NCBI GenBank assembly: GCA_029582265.1
Contig: CM055822.1
Location: 42,260,559-42,324,558, forward strand
DNA length: 64,000 nt
DNA from: Zoroaster sp. YZ-2022
Lineage: Eukaryota > Echinodermata > Asteroidea > Forcipulatida > Zoroasteridae
Direction of reading: 5' to 3'
In this document: positions 34,214 through 46,913 of the stretch, in pieces
Numbering within the stretch: the first letter of the stretch is position 1
How the letters are laid out: every line of letters begins with the position of its first letter
The notes under the pieces: model-generated
What the model was told of the DNA's origin: nothing
Databases searched by the model: none
The model's input: the letters and a program-made list of their open reading frames with translations, nothing else
Position numbers and translations under genes: made by a program

Positions 34214-34399
34214 TCAATATTCATTATGCCCATCAAACCCATGTGGGTCATGGTAGATGTTGCACTTGGAGACAATATGATCAATGGTCTGTGTTTCACC
34301 GCATTTACATTTGTCGGATTGCTCAGCTCCTATTTTATGAAGGAAATGCTTTGTACGGCCGACACCTGTATTCAATATATCGCTAATTGAAGTCACCAA
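34214..34399 (-). pseudogene. LINE C-terminal zinc-binding-like motif
   Basis: The minus strand gives GVGRTKHFLHKIGAEQSDKC, CGETQTIDHIVSKC. This CxCG...TxxHxxxxC arrangement follows the RT in several LINE clades. Only this terminal piece remains, ending with a stop at 34214. A CGTT microsatellite lies at 34137-34156. Confidence 0.65.
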
Positions 34400-34766
34400 G
34401 CTAGTCAGGAATAGGAAGCCTGTGAGTGCTTAAAATCGCCGGTCAGAAAGGACTGTCATAACAGCTTCATGTACCATTTTCTCTTCTCAATTTTTTTAAT
34501 AAAACAAAATCGGCAGGTCCATGGGGGTGTTTGTTATTGAAAATCTGTTAACAGTAGGTCTATATTGGTCTGAACTGTTATAGTGGAATATTAACTTGCG
34601 TGTTCTACCTAGACTACATCCACATGTATTCACATATTTCAGAATGGGTGGGGGAGGGGGTGATGATGGTTTTTGGAGAAAGTAGATTTTGTTGACTAAG
34701 TAGAACTCAAAATAGTTAGCAAACATTTTTCAAACAGTTGAGTTAGTTATTATCAAATAAAACATT

Positions 34767-35558
34767 GATGGAGAGACACTATCAAACCTCAGATTCGCTG
34801 ATGATGTAGCAATTTTCACAGATTCTATCGAAAGCCTGGAAAGACAACTAAACAAGGTCTACAAAGAATGCAGCCGATTCGGGCTAAAAATGCACAAAGG
34901 AAAGACAAAATATATCACAAACATTAATTCCCGAGCCGATGTCAAAATCGAAAATGAAATAATAGAAAAGGTAAAGGAGTACAAGTACCTTGGGCAAACA
35001 TTAAAACTACAAGACACAACTAAAGAAGAAGTGCTGATAAGAATAAAAACAGGATGGTGTCTGTTCGGAAGATACAAAGAAATCTTCTACGACAGACAAC
35101 TACCAATATCGTTGAAGAGAAGAGTTTTCGACCAATGCATACTCCCAACGATAACATACGGATGCCAAACCTGGTCAATCACCAAGGAAATATACAATAA
35201 ACTGTTGACCACCCAGAGAGCAATGGAAAGAAAGATGATAGGAGTAACACTAAGGGACCGGATACCCAACCAATCAATACGAGATAAAACTAAAGTCAAA
35301 GACATGGCTAAATACGTAAATATAATGAAATGGAAGTGGGCGGGACACATAGCAAGAATGACAGACAACAGATGGACCATAAGAACCACGGAATGGCAAC
35401 CAAGAACAGGAAAGAGATCCAGGGGCAGACCCAACAAAAGATGGAGAGATGACATAATAAAGTTAGTTGGGGGGACTTGGACAAGGACGGCAAAAGAAAG
35501 AGCAACCTGGAATGGTCTGACAGAGGGCTACATCCTACAGTGGATGGACGACGCCTAG
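34767..35558 (+). pseudogene. RTE-like LINE RT C-terminal part
   Basis: Reading begins inside the RT at TLSNLRFADDVAIFTDS (catalytic FADD near 34793), followed by GLKMHKGKTKYI, EYKYLGQTLKL, ILPTITYGCQTW, MKWKWAGHIARM and GRPNKRWRDDI, and ends WNGLTEGYILQWMDDA before the stop. This order is typical of the RTE clade. The frame is open throughout, without stops, so the copy is 5'-truncated but recent. The stop is followed almost at once by a GGTACAA-type tail. Confidence 0.9.
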
Positions 35559-35580
35559 GTACAAGGTACAAGGTACAAAC
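35556..35580 (+). repeat. RTE 3' tandem tail
   Basis: Three copies of AGGTACA(A) immediately after the RTE stop codon, as expected for the short tandem repeat at RTE 3' ends. Confidence 0.75.
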
Positions 35581-35584
35581 CAAG

Positions 35585-37780
35585 CGGGAAACTGATTATG
35601 TACATTTATCAACTAAGTAAACACAAAGCAATTACTAGAGGTAGATTTGAACATGCGACCTTCCCGGTCTGCAGTGGTGTGTAAAACCTGTTGGCATCCC
35701 CATTCAATGTTCAGTTTAAACCATACTTTCTGGCGCGCTATCCCGGCCACATTCAAAGAGTTCAACATTGGACGGGGGGAGAGGGGGGCTTTCTTGGTGA
35801 TAGTTATCTGTTAGTTATGTTACTGTGTCAAGGTGTGCCAACCGTTTGGCTCACATTGTACCGCTATTTGGCGATCTCCCTATTTTGTCGATATCTTTGA
35901 TTGGGGGAGGGGACGGGTGAGAGTGGCGTTTGTCAGATGTCATTGAACCAAAGCATGCCGTATAGCCGGGAGCCACGCCCCATGTTACTCTGCAACCTGG
36001 GATGCGGCAGTCAGGAGATCCCTGGTAGGAAAAGATGCCACTTTTGTAATATCATATTATCAAATAAACAATAACAAACTGACGTCTAAGTTGGCAGAGC
36101 CCCGGTAGGTCGCAGGTTCAAATCTCGCTCTTATAATTTGTCTTTGTTTACCTAAAAATAAGTGTAAATAATTATATACCTAGTCAGGGAGGACGAATAT
36201 TACCAAAAATAAAAAATAATAATCTTAAAGAAACTTAATAAAACATGAAGAAAAGAGAAAATAAAGGAAAAGGATCCGCTTTGCTTGAGATTAAAACATA
36301 TGTATTTATTGAGATATTGAGATAAAGTTGCATGCCTACATATTTAATTTTGTAACAGTAAATTTAAAGCAAATTAAAAGTTTTAGTATAAATACAACCT
36401 AGCTTATGATCTCTTTGTGATAGTAACACATACTCTCTTCAATATTTAGTTCAAAACATTACAAAGTTATTAAATAAATAATCAATATTTAGGAGTTAGG
36501 TTGCAGTAGCAACATTGTAAACAGTCTCTTGAGGCCTGTTCACACTACGGAAAATCTCTGTGTTGGACAGGGGTCCGACTTATGTATTCTAGACGTACCT
36601 TTTTACACTACAACATTTCAACACGGCGCTGACCTGTGTTAGAGCGTTCGATCCGTGTCTAAACCAACCCTACTCAGGAGGTGTACTGAGAGCTCTCAAC
36701 CCGTACAGAGAATTCCAATCAGTTACACGTGTAGCGCAAATGTTGGGTTCAAGTGTAGCAAATGTGAACAAAAAAATTACAATCACATTCCTAAAAGCGA
36801 CGAAACAATTCAGACCGCACTTCCAAACAGTCACCAGCGCGTGTGGACTGATGGATCTCAAAACTGTAGGCAACCCAAGCAATGACCCTTCGAGTATCGG
36901 TATACTTATGCCATTAATACATGTACCACTGCTTAGTACGTTGCATTTCAACCCTCTAGTGTTAGAGAAATACATGTATGTCATAACAATTACATGTGAA
37001 AGTTTCATCTCAATAGTTGGTCACGTTTTGGAGAAAATGACGAAAAACTGTCACATGTTTTTGTGTTTATGTAAATTCGACAACGATTTCTGTGATCTCT
37101 ATTAAGATGAAAGAACATCGAACGGAATAACTTCTTAGGATGATTGATCCTTGTACCAACTTGACATCAAGTTAAGCTTTTATGTAATAATTATTGTGTC
37201 AATTTGATAATCTGGTAATGACCAATGTTATACACGACACAAACTGTGGTATTACAAACTATAACATTGGTGTTTATATTAGGCTACTTCCTTTGAATGT
37301 CTCTTTACAAATCAATCTATTATACTCTTTCATTTGTCTACAGATCATTATGTATTTTTTGAGTGACAAAAACATTAATACAAAAGTACTTAATTTATCA
37401 ATAAAACAAAATCAATCTATATCAACATTGGCTTAATTGTAAACAAGCTTTGAAAAAACTTTGAGAATGATTCGGTCGGTGATTACTTTCTTTCTATCAG
37501 GAAAATGGAAGAGTACCAGTTAAAAGTATTAGGATTGGTAATTCAGAATAACAAAATGATTGAATTGTAATTAGAAACTAACTTGGTCTCAAGCTGATGA
37601 TGATATCAATCTTCACAAGAAATAATTTTGTCTGAGGTACTTTTTATAACAGAAGTTAAACAATTTCCAGTTCAAAGTTAGGAAAGAGTATATTCTCTCA
37701 TAAATTCCACTTTAGAATGAAATGAATTTTCACTTTTATTATCGTTAACAACATGACGTAAGAATCTGAAACATTATAAA
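35585..37780. other. No recognised gene
   Basis: 36093-36130 has a B-box-like GCAGGTTCAAATCTC, a likely SINE scrap. 36520-37000 is open in three frames without motifs. The remainder is AT-rich. Confidence 0.45.
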
Positions 37781-37789
37781 TGCTGTATC

Positions 37790-37916
37790 CTGCAAAACCG
37801 TGGTGTTAAAATAACACCAGTGGTGTTAAGTCTTAAGTCTTTCATAGTGTTCATATTGGACAATGCTTAATATGAACACCAATGGATGTAGTAACACCAC
37901 CGTTTTTGCAGTACAT
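37790..37916. mobile_element. Small MITE with TGCAAAACCGTGGTGTTA termini
   Basis: CTGCAAAACCGTGGTGTTA at 37790 pairs with TAACACCACCGTTTTTGCAG at 37894-37913; inner TTCATATTGGAC / TTAATATGAAC add pairing. Confidence 0.7.
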
Positions 37917-37919
37917 CTT

Positions 37920-40630
37920 CCCTTTACAAATTAAATTGACAGTTAAGTATATAGCGAAATAAAGGGACTATGCATGTATACATCCGTAATTGATAAATTA
38001 AGCAGTGTACGTTGTGCTGAATAATGAAATATAAACTATATAAATCATCCACAAGGCCTTTGAACATAAAAGTAGCTCATTTTGTGTATTTACCTCAATA
38101 ATTAGCCATTATTATTCATGAGAATAGAAGACTAATTGATTTCCCCACCAGAACCTCGAATTAATTAACAGCTGTATATAGCCGACAATGAGCGAACGCA
38201 CTGAAATTTATTGCCCATTATAGAACCTGAATGAAAGTGAAAATACAATACCTCCGCACATCGATTATTGTTAACTTGACTGCATCAATCAAGAAAAGAT
38301 GCGAAACATCAAATTTCAGGATGAGAATAACTAAAGTCATGAATGCCGAAAAACAAAATATAATTAACTAAACGCAGTTATGAATGACAGGAACGAAATG
38401 GTGATTGCTTGGAAATTAATTTGAACGCATCAATGAAAACTAAATATGATCAGATCAGTAAAAATGACGTGAATTTAAAGAAATTAAAGTTCTTTAAAGA
38501 AAATGACCAAATAATGTGTTTAAATTAGCCGGAAAAACCACGCATTTTTACATAATCAATGCGCCTAACAGTACTAAGATGTAGAATAAAAGTCAAATTA
38601 CATCATTAAATTCATTAATCAAATCTGGTTGGGACACAAACATTAAGTAATCATTAAAATTGCAATAAATATAAGATACACAAGCTTTCTGGAAAAGCAG
38701 AGTATTAAGTTTACTTTTAAAATACTAAGCTGAATCATTTACAGGATGGTTGTTTAATGTTTATTTTGATTCAAAGAGAGTAAAGCATTCTCGTAGAAGC
38801 AGTTTTGCTAACATTACCAATGCTGTATCTTCCTTTTAAGCTTATTACAAGTTTGAAGGTTTAGAAATTACCAATGCTGTGGTGTGGACCATTAAACTTG
38901 AAAGATGAGTTGATTTTTTCTTAATTTTAACATGCACAACTCCTCACAACATAGAATTTGGGATTATTTTACAATTTCTGGAACGGATCCAGAATTTTCT
39001 AGGGGGCACCTTACACAAATTTCGATATCTTAAATGTGACTGGAAGTTTGTGACGTAGCTGAGCTACATTCAGGAATATAGTGCTGATAATTTTCCTATT
39101 GTCAATTTCACCTTTGTCTCTCTTTTGTAGTAGATGGGGGCATTATATACCATCTTCTGGATACGCCACTTTGTTTCTATGATTATTCTATCAAATTAAT
39201 AACTCAAGAATTTCATCTATCTATACAAATTAATGATGTTAAAATGATTTATAAGTCTCACATTGTGAATAATGAATCAAACTTATCAGATATTTTTTTT
39301 AATGAGAAAGGCTTAGTTCTCTTATCTGTGTAATTATTTAGTTGAACACAGATTCTCTGAGACCAGAAATATCCTGTGTTTATGGTCATTAGGCCTACCT
39401 CACTCAGTATCAACGTGGATGGTCAAGTAATCCGCCCTGCCTACCGTACCATCTGCAAACAAATTGAAATAGAAATAGAAATAGACAAATAAAACTAAAT
39501 TTATACATTCATATTTCATTTCTTCAACATTTATACATTTGATACATCATTTGAATCATAATTATCATAATGAGAGGGACCCAATTTTGATGTACTCTTT
39601 AAACAAAAAATTATGCTTATTCGCCCTAAATAAGGCTAAAAGACACGCAAGATACGGGGCTACAATACAAGAACAATAAAAAAGTAAAAAGCTCAGAAGA
39701 GCTGAAGGTGGGAATTGAGATTCCTCTTGAAACAAGATAGATCGTAGGATGAAGGGAAACATGCACCAGGCAAGGAATTCCAAAGAGATACAACACTCTG
39801 TTATGACACAGGTTATCTGACCCGCTTCATGCACATCATAGCCTTCGAGCGGTGGAAATATCGATGGGTCCCGTCATCAAATTATTTTGGCCGTTTTTAT
39901 TAAACAAAATACATTTTTAACATTCAACCATTTGGTTATTTTTTTAAATTATCAATCCCATACATTACCAAGAAAGCCCCCTCTGGACCCGTCCAATGTT
40001 GGGTGCATTGAATTTGGCTGAGACATCGCGCTGCCAAATGTCTCCAAAGAAGTTTTTCTCATCACTAAATGGGGTTGTGGGGTGTGGGGGTGTGGCAACT
40101 GGTCTTGCATACTATTGTAGGAATCATGCAGGCTTATGTTCACTGTTTCATAAAGAGCAGGACACATTTTCCAGTGACCTTGGCCATATTTCTCATTTGA
40201 ACTAAAACACGCCGCTGACGTTTTGTTGGCCCTACGCTACAGAATAGACTTCTTACTCGAGGTGTATCGCCTGTGTTTTGCGCTATTGAAGGCAAATTTT
40301 CCGATAATGTTCTTTTACATCGGAACATTGGTTTTTACTTAGCACATTCCTTAATACTTAATAACAAATAAACATGAGAGGCACGATTTCAAAGTAAATA
40401 TGTTCCAGAATTTATTTAATTGATGGTGAGTCCCGCCAAAAATTAATTTTGACTTATACTTGCTGCTAAACTAAGTTTCTGACTACTGTTTTGTTAAATA
40501 TTACATTTCAAAGTATTTCTTTTCTTGTCTATATCAGGAAATTATCGATGTTCCAATCCAATGAAACCAACATTTTCCAAAAATTGTCGGTAAAATAGGG
40601 AAAAACACGGACGATATATGTTTAATTGTT
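37920..40630. other. AT-rich region downstream of exon C
   Basis: No exon carrying the expected domain end (an ADxLAIFV-like segment) was found here. ORFs at 39565-39834 and 39952-40205 lack motifs. Gene 2's later exons must be missed, in other sequence, or lost. Confidence 0.45.
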
Positions 40631-40639
40631 TTTCTTTAC

Positions 40640-40812
40640 CCTTTACAGTGTCGTCCCAGATGACTGCGCCTGTGGTTGTGCTGTATAGTATGACAGGGCA
40701 ATTGTCAAATGCATTTTCCCATGGGCAAGCTGATGATGCATCAACTACAACAAGCCACCCAGCGTCCACATGACATCCGCCATAATTCATATTGATGAAA
40801 AACCGTCGATTG
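40640..40812 (-). CDS. Exon C of gene 2: NRRFFIN..YGGC..GWLVV exon
   Basis: A 173-nt exon with acceptor AACATTTCAG|CAATCG and donor AAAGG|GTAAAG (an alternative donor ACT|GTAAAG lies six bases upstream). It enters in phase 2; joined to exon B it reads VNRRFFINMNYGGCHVDAGW, then LVVVDASSACPWENAFDNCP and VILYSTTTGAVIWDDTVK. Cys, Trp and Gly are spaced as in a compact extracellular domain. I recall the order NRxFFIN..YGGC..D.GWLVV.D from the same uncharacterised invertebrate family as exon A. A further exon is needed downstream, since no stop is reached. Confidence 0.78.
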
Positions 40813-41289
40813 CTGAAATGTTTTTACGAAAAGAGGAAAAATGGGGAAAAGCTATAAATGGTTCAAGTTCCGAAGATCTGTTTGAATTAATATTACCCCC
40901 AATACTGTCCTTGCAAAGTCATATTTTCAGTCGACATCACCCAAATATTGGCAATTTGTTTAGTAAATAACACCGAAAATATTGGTGCTATTGTACGTGA
41001 AAACGTATGAGGGGCCATTTCTTTCCCCATAGTGAAATTTAGGGTTTTTCTGAAGTCGAGCTAAAGAAGTTAAGACTAAATGACTCTTTACAATATTTTA
41101 CCTTGGGTTGAGATAATCAAACCTATGTCGTTTAGTTTCTTTAAAACAAAACCTCTCTAAATATGAGGGAAAGTAAATTATTGATATCTGTTAAGAGCCC
41201 CTATTGTTTAGCCACTGAAAGCGTGACTTTACAAGGGCGACATTAAGGAGGTGAGTTTTATTTTTAAAGAGGGGTCATTGATGAGTGTG

Positions 41290-41665
41290 GCGTGTAGCCT
41301 TGATCAAGGCGCTTCAGAACGGTTTGGTCGCATAATTTTCCCCCGCTTGGGTCTGTGATTGGCCATCATTTAAAATGAACCGCCCACATCTTGCATACGA
41401 CTTTCCATTGGAATTCCAATGGGAAAATAAGAAACACGTAAGCTTTCGGTTACAGAAAGATTAAAGCTGTTGATCCAGTTCGAACGCGTACGAGGTCGCA
41501 ATGCACAACCTTATCCACAACTTAGTTATTGATCTCGCTGTACAGTGTACGTGTCCGGAGCCGGAGACGGCGCACCGTGTGTGTGTTCTGAATTTCTCGG
41601 GCTAGCAATCGGTACGGGCCGGAGGTGGGATTACCATGGTAAGTGTACACTACGACAACAGCCCT
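41290..41665 (+). repeat. Dispersed GC-richer repeat, partner of 27.4 kb
   Basis: Inverted copy of 27360-27650 plus 28020-28085, with about 14 kb between partners. Here the unit is continuous, from GGCGTGTAGCCTTGATCAAG to CCATGGTAAGTGTACAC. Confidence 0.7.
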
Positions 41666-41669
41666 GAGT

Positions 41670-42600
41670 CAAGGCTATGTGCCGGGCCTCGGGCTTTTCT
41701 GACTTTGAGACAAAAGAAGTTACTTGTTTAGTTTAAATTTTTGTTCCGTGGGTTTAAAAGGTCACTTATTATTATTTGCCCTCTTTAAAACATTTTTTTC
41801 AAGCACTGATCCAGTGACTCCATGAAGAAATACGGAAAAGAAAAGTTGATTTTGCTGCATGTAGCGGAGCCAACGTTGACGATTACTCACGGGCAAAATG
41901 TTATTTGAAAATACGAGATTTTGATTGTTTTAGACGGTTCCCTCTGCAGTTCGGGACCCGCCCATAACCCACCGTGTCATACGGTAAATCTTAATCAGAC
42001 TTGCTTCAAGTCATTTATTTCGTTACAGACCAATCCAGATTCGTCCCTATGCCCGTGACAATCCCTAGCAATGCTGAACTATCATAAAACGCCATGAACG
42101 CTTGACCGACATGGAAGAGTCATCATGAAACAATCTAACTCTGTCGGTCATTCCGTGCTGTGTTAATGAGAGGCCGGACCAGTCTATTATGCATTGAGGT
42201 AAATATAATTATAGGCCTACATACAAACGTAATTGAGTATTGTGCTGCGTAAAACATACAAACAAAACCATAGTTTACCCTTAAATTTATTTATGATAAT
42301 TCCGTTTTGTATGTATTACAAAACAAAATTCCAATTTGCCCTGACCACCATAATGTCATAATTGTAATCATTACAGACCATTGTACACAGCCCTTGGTAA
42401 AATCCGTGGAAGTCAAATAGCCTCCGCACAGTGTTCTTGCTTTCGCAACCTCGTCCACGGGGCTCTCGAGCAGTTTCTGTACACCTCGTACCCATTGCCC
42501 GAGAACGAGACGATTCAATATAAAAAGTCTTGGATATATATTTACACACGTACATGTGCTTGCATGTAGCCAATATACTTTGGCTTTATAGTCTTATATA
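41670..42600. other. Intron between exons B and C, no further exon seen
   Basis: 42430-42600 is a diverged relative of 44290-44430 (including GTCTTATATACG), so part of this intron is locally duplicated. ORFs at 42291-42573 look open on both strands but have no family match. Confidence 0.5.
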
Positions 42601-42602
42601 CG

Positions 42603-43068
42603 GAGCCCCTAAAGGGACCTATATGAACAAAACATACTAATTTTATTTCGTTCCCTCTACTAATTATTATTTTGTTCCCTCGAAATAATATTTCCTTCCC
42701 TCAAAATAATATTATTTCGTTTCCTCGAAAAAATATTATTTTGTATCATTTCCGTATGATTTGTGAGAAATGGACATGGACATGGTAAAAATAACTAAAA
42801 AGCTAATTTATATGTATAAATTACGGATCCGTCGTACAGATTACAGTCCGACGTCAACGTAAGCGCAAACAAACGAAATAGTATTATTTCGAGGGAATGA
42901 AATATTTCGAGGGAACGAAATATTATTTCGACGGAACGAAATTTAATTTTGGGGGAACGAAATAATAACTCGAGGGAACAACATGTTTTCGAGGGAACGA
43001 AATAATAATAAGGAACGTTACCTCGAAATATTTATTTTTTCTTTTCATATAGGTCCCTTTAGGGGCTC
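42603..43068. mobile_element. 466-bp TIR element with subterminal repeats
   Basis: Perfect 25-bp terminal inverted repeats begin GAGCCCCTAAAGGGACCTAT. Inside, many copies of CGAGGGAACGAAATAAT (right half) face inverted copies TTATTTCGTTCCCTCG (left half), about ten in all, the pattern of transposase-binding subterminal repeats. The unfilled relative at 44434-44460 reads straight through TTATATACGGTTAATAACAA, locating the insertion. No transposase is encoded. Confidence 0.85.
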
Positions 43069-43382
43069 GACGATTTACTAACAAGAGTGTGTGCTGCAGT
43101 AAAGAGGGCAATCAACAATTTTAAATCATATACGATTGCAGGTAAATACTCATAGAAAAATATAGGCACGATTTTATAACTCAAACAGATTTGTTTGTGT
43201 TTTTGGGGGGGCATAATTGTTTTGTAAAATAACTAATCATCGTTGTAAAATAACTAATCATCGTTGCAAAATAAATTTTTCCTATAGGGTCCAGCAGTGA
43301 GAATGTGGTTGAGGAAGCCCCAGGGGACGAGATTGGTGCTTGCGCTGTTTTTCAACATTATCTAGTAAATGTAATATTTCTC

Positions 43383-43418
43383 CTGATGACGTCTAGAGCA
43401 GACTTGTCGAAACGTTGA
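43383..43418. other. CTGATGA-hairpin-CGAAACG motif
   Basis: CTGATGAC, then GTCTAGAGCAGAC (stem GTCT/AGAC), then TTGTCGAAACGTTG. Related in layout to 28300 and 52706; the following AGAGCCATCACTTATTCC block suggests it is part of a longer repeat. Confidence 0.4.
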
Positions 43419-43834
43419 AAACAAACCAACCGGCTCTTCTCAGAGCCATCACTTATTCCAAGAGAACAGATCATTACATGATGTAACCCGAAAGAACTCA
43501 AGTAAATGTAATATTTCAAGCTAATCTTATTGAATCCAATGTGTGTGCGCGACTACCGTATATAAAGATAACAAATGAAAAAGATAACAAATTGGAATGG
43601 ATACGCTCTGATGTTACTTTAGCAAGTTTATTGGTTTTTATAGCGCACAATGATACAATTAGTTCATGTTTCTATGACAATAGATTTTACCTTCTCTGTG
43701 GTTTTACGTACTAAAGACATTGTACATGAAGTACATGGAAGGTCATTGTTCTGTCAAATTGTATGCGACTACTATACCAACACGTTTCTGTGGATGTTTC
43801 GGGAAAAATCGTGTATAAAATGGTGTTTACTTAC

Positions 43835-44019
43835 ACGGGATCAACACGACGAACGTGACCAACAATAGAGAAGTACTTTGTAGTCGTTGTCGAACTGAGG
43901 TCATTCCAGGGAGATGACATAAGGCGATTCTTATCAAACCAGCTTAAGATGTCTGACGCACTCCCATTGAATATCAACTCAACTTTGACCCCAGTGTGAT
44001 CATACAGGGAAAGCTTCAC
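43835..44019 (-). CDS. Exon B of gene 2: VKLSLYD...FSIVGH exon
   Basis: A 185-nt exon with acceptor CTATGTTCAG|GTGAAG and donor CCCGT|GTAAGT. It enters in phase 0, directly continuing exon A (LNIQR|VKLSLYDHTG), and leaves in phase 2 to match exon C. It encodes VKLSLYDHTGVKVELIFNGS, then SDILSWFDKNRLMSSPWNDL and TTTTKYFSIVGHVRRVDP. The segments IFNGS, WF..NRL.SSPW and YFSI.G fit the middle of the WQLVF domain as I remember it. The exact phase fit on both sides is the strongest evidence. About 7.7 kb of intron separates it from exon A. Confidence 0.8.
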
Positions 44020-44098
44020 CTGAACATAGGTTAAATATGTATTTGTTTATAAATCCTCATTTCTTCGTTATTGCGTTACTGTTTACTTAATGGGAAGG

Positions 44099-44262
44099 TA
44101 CAACATTGTTAATTACCTGATTATAAAATTACCGAATTAATATAACATACAAAAGCTATAGAGCTTTTGTATGTTATATTAATTCGGTAATTTTACAACA
44201 TTGTTAATTACCTGATTATAAAATTACCGAATTAATATAACATACAAAAGCTATATAGCTTG
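44099..44262. repeat. Three-arm repeat: two 62-bp direct copies and an inverted arm
   Basis: 44099-44160 is repeated exactly at 44194-44255. Between them lies a 33-bp inverted copy of its second half (GAGCTTTTGTATGTTATATT onward), so either flanking arm can pair with the middle arm. It is AT-rich and lies 80 bp upstream of exon B's acceptor. Confidence 0.85.
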
Positions 44263-44269
44263 ATGTGAA

Positions 44270-45340
44270 GTTAGTATAGATGTCCCAATCACTCTGAACA
44301 ATCTGTCCTCAGGGCTTTCGAGTAGTCTTGTAAAACCAATACTCTCTCGTCCTGGAACGTGACGATTTCAATATCCCAACATCTTGGATATTTAAAGAGG
44401 TGATTTTGGTCAATGGGGTTTGGGGGTAATGTCTTATATACGGTTAATAACAAGCGTGTGCTTTAGTAGCAGTGGTATAGTAGGGATGTCTCACCGGGAC
44501 TAAGCCAAATCATGCGCGAATTAACAATACTATTACGAATTAACATTGCCCCTATTGTGCATTTCGCTCTGGTACGTGGAGGGAACATGAGTGTGCAGCT
44601 TTGAGTATTTCACAGAGCTAGGATGCAATATTTTTTTCTGCAGTAAAAAAATTCACATTATCTTATGAAGCTAAGTATTTAAAAGGTAGCCTATAGTGAG
44701 GTGAGTTAAGGAAGAAAATCACAATGATCGTGACATGGTGGACAAAAGTACCAATATTTTTGTAAATAGGCTACTCCTACGGGTAGGCTATATAGATTTG
44801 TTAAAAAATCCAATGCTCCCAAAAATGTGTATACCGTTATGGCCGTGACGTAATTTATTCAAAATGGCCGCCATTTTCCTATAAATAATCTATTAATCTA
44901 GCTTTACTAGCCCTAGCTGGCTGATTTTGGTACTGAAATTGTTTGCTCAGATACCTAATATGGCTGGCATGAACCCACAACAAATATTCAACCATTTTCT
45001 CTTTGGGGAAACTCCGAATTCTGCTCAAATTATGCCCAAATTCTGCTCAAATTATGTTGCAAATGCCCAACTACCCATAAGTGTCTCACCCAAATCGTAG
45101 ACCAACTCATTCCAATTGGAAATGTATGCACATCACTAGGAGGCGGAGCTAAATTTCGCCTTTTCCAAATTCTTATTTTGTTTGTGAAAATTGATTTTTG
45201 TAAAAATCTGCATAGAAATTTGTGTGCGCTCTTCTCTTTTTTGGGGCAGTGTGCCCCTCCCCTCCCCTCAGCCACCAACTGTTTTGCCCATATGCCCCAC
45301 CCCTTTTCGAGATCCTGAAACCGCATCTGGACACATTATA
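44270..45340. repeat. Intron sequence with diverged local copies
   Basis: 44290-44460 resembles 42430-42600 and 43069-43100 combined; 44480-44690 resembles 8610-8830. 44850-45340 holds no recognised exon. Confidence 0.6.
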
Positions 45341-46913
45341 GATTATTATTTTGGTGGTTTCTTTGTGTCAAATGACAACATTTCCCTACCCGATATTGCA
45401 ATGAGAGCATTGTTGCTTCAGCCAAGAATATTTCTTATCTTTTAGAAACACTTATTACAAGTCGTTTAGGGGATAAATATTGTTGTCGTCATTCTTTTCA
45501 TACACTTAATAAACACATCGCTCACTGCAACAAGGTTATTATTTTCAGGTTGATTTATTTTGATTTAATTTGAATTAAAATAAACATATTAAACCGTGGT
45601 AAATACTTCACCGGACTGAACCGGAGACAGAGTCGTCAATTTAACAATTGGGCGCAATGACAACAACTCATCAGAAGTCAAGCAGCAATAGTCAGTTGAC
45701 CGTAAATCAATCAATTATACATTGTATTTTGACATCTGTAATTGCTCCCTATACCAGGGAGCAACGAGTGCATAATAATAAATATTGTCATCATTTAAGA
45801 AGTTATTGAAGCTACTGAGAAACCTTGTCATATTTTCGTATACCTTTGCAATTCTATTCCTGACACTATTGGTCATCTCACACTTTTACATTAAACTAAC
45901 ACTTGGTGTCATGTAAAAGCCTCATAGCATCAAACATCTCTTGAAATATTTGTGTCTATAAGTTACTATTATCTAACGGCAGACGTTTCCAAATTAACTG
46001 TATACAATTTTCGTATTAAGAAGTTTGTGTTTGCGGATCGAAATTTATGAATAAAACTACGCTATTGTCTTGTTAAAGATGTGTCCCTTGAGTTTTTCTC
46101 TTTTTTGAACGCAATTTTCGACAATTGTTTTTTATCGGAACGTTGCAATTTTACTTGAGGAAAGGATAACAAATGTTTTAAAATTACACATTTCTCAAAA
46201 TAATCATGAGAACCATGGTTTTACAGTAAAGATATGCCTTAATGAATTAATGGTCCCACATGCAGACATCTTCATATGGCTCAATACATTGGACATCAAA
46301 TTCAGTCTAATTAAAACCAATATTCTTTTAATTAAGTCCGACTGGGATGAATTATTGAAAAAGGGCAAATTGAAACTAATTTAAAAAAAAACAATTGGAA
46401 AAAATGTTCAATTGCACAAACGTATGTCCAATTGGTTCCAATGTGGTCCAATTGGTTGTGCCTATTTCCAATCTTAAAAAAAACCTGCGAATGCTCAACC
46501 AAACCAAACTCTAACAAACTAATATCATTACGCAGAACTGTGGCGAGCAGGGGGGTGATACCCCCTCCCCCAATACTTTTTCTCAGTTGGCATTTAAGTC
46601 TCAGTCGGCAAAATGAAGCATCAAAGGTGCTAGAACAAGGGTTGGTCCAAAATATATTGTCAGTCGGCAAACCCAGAGCTATGGGTTTATAATTTAATGT
46701 GATCTTCAGTTATCGCTTGAGTTTCAGCACTTTAAACAAAATTGTCCAAATCTTTTTGATTTATATAATTTAAATGTATTTAAATAAATAATTTGCCGTT
46801 ACTAACTGCTTACCAACCAAAATGACCTGAGTGACAAATTGTAGTTAGTGGACTAACATTTCGAAGCTAGCAGGATCTTTATCGGAGACCTTTGATAAAT
46901 ATCCTACACAAGA

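Noticed and set aside
36655..37105. Overlapping ORFs on both strands near 36.7-37.1 kb
   Set aside because: No conserved motif, no phase-compatible splice sites; both strands are equally open.
42291..42573. Possible exon between exons B and C
   Set aside because: Exons B and C already join in phase and the related sequence at 44.3 kb is not open in the same frame.
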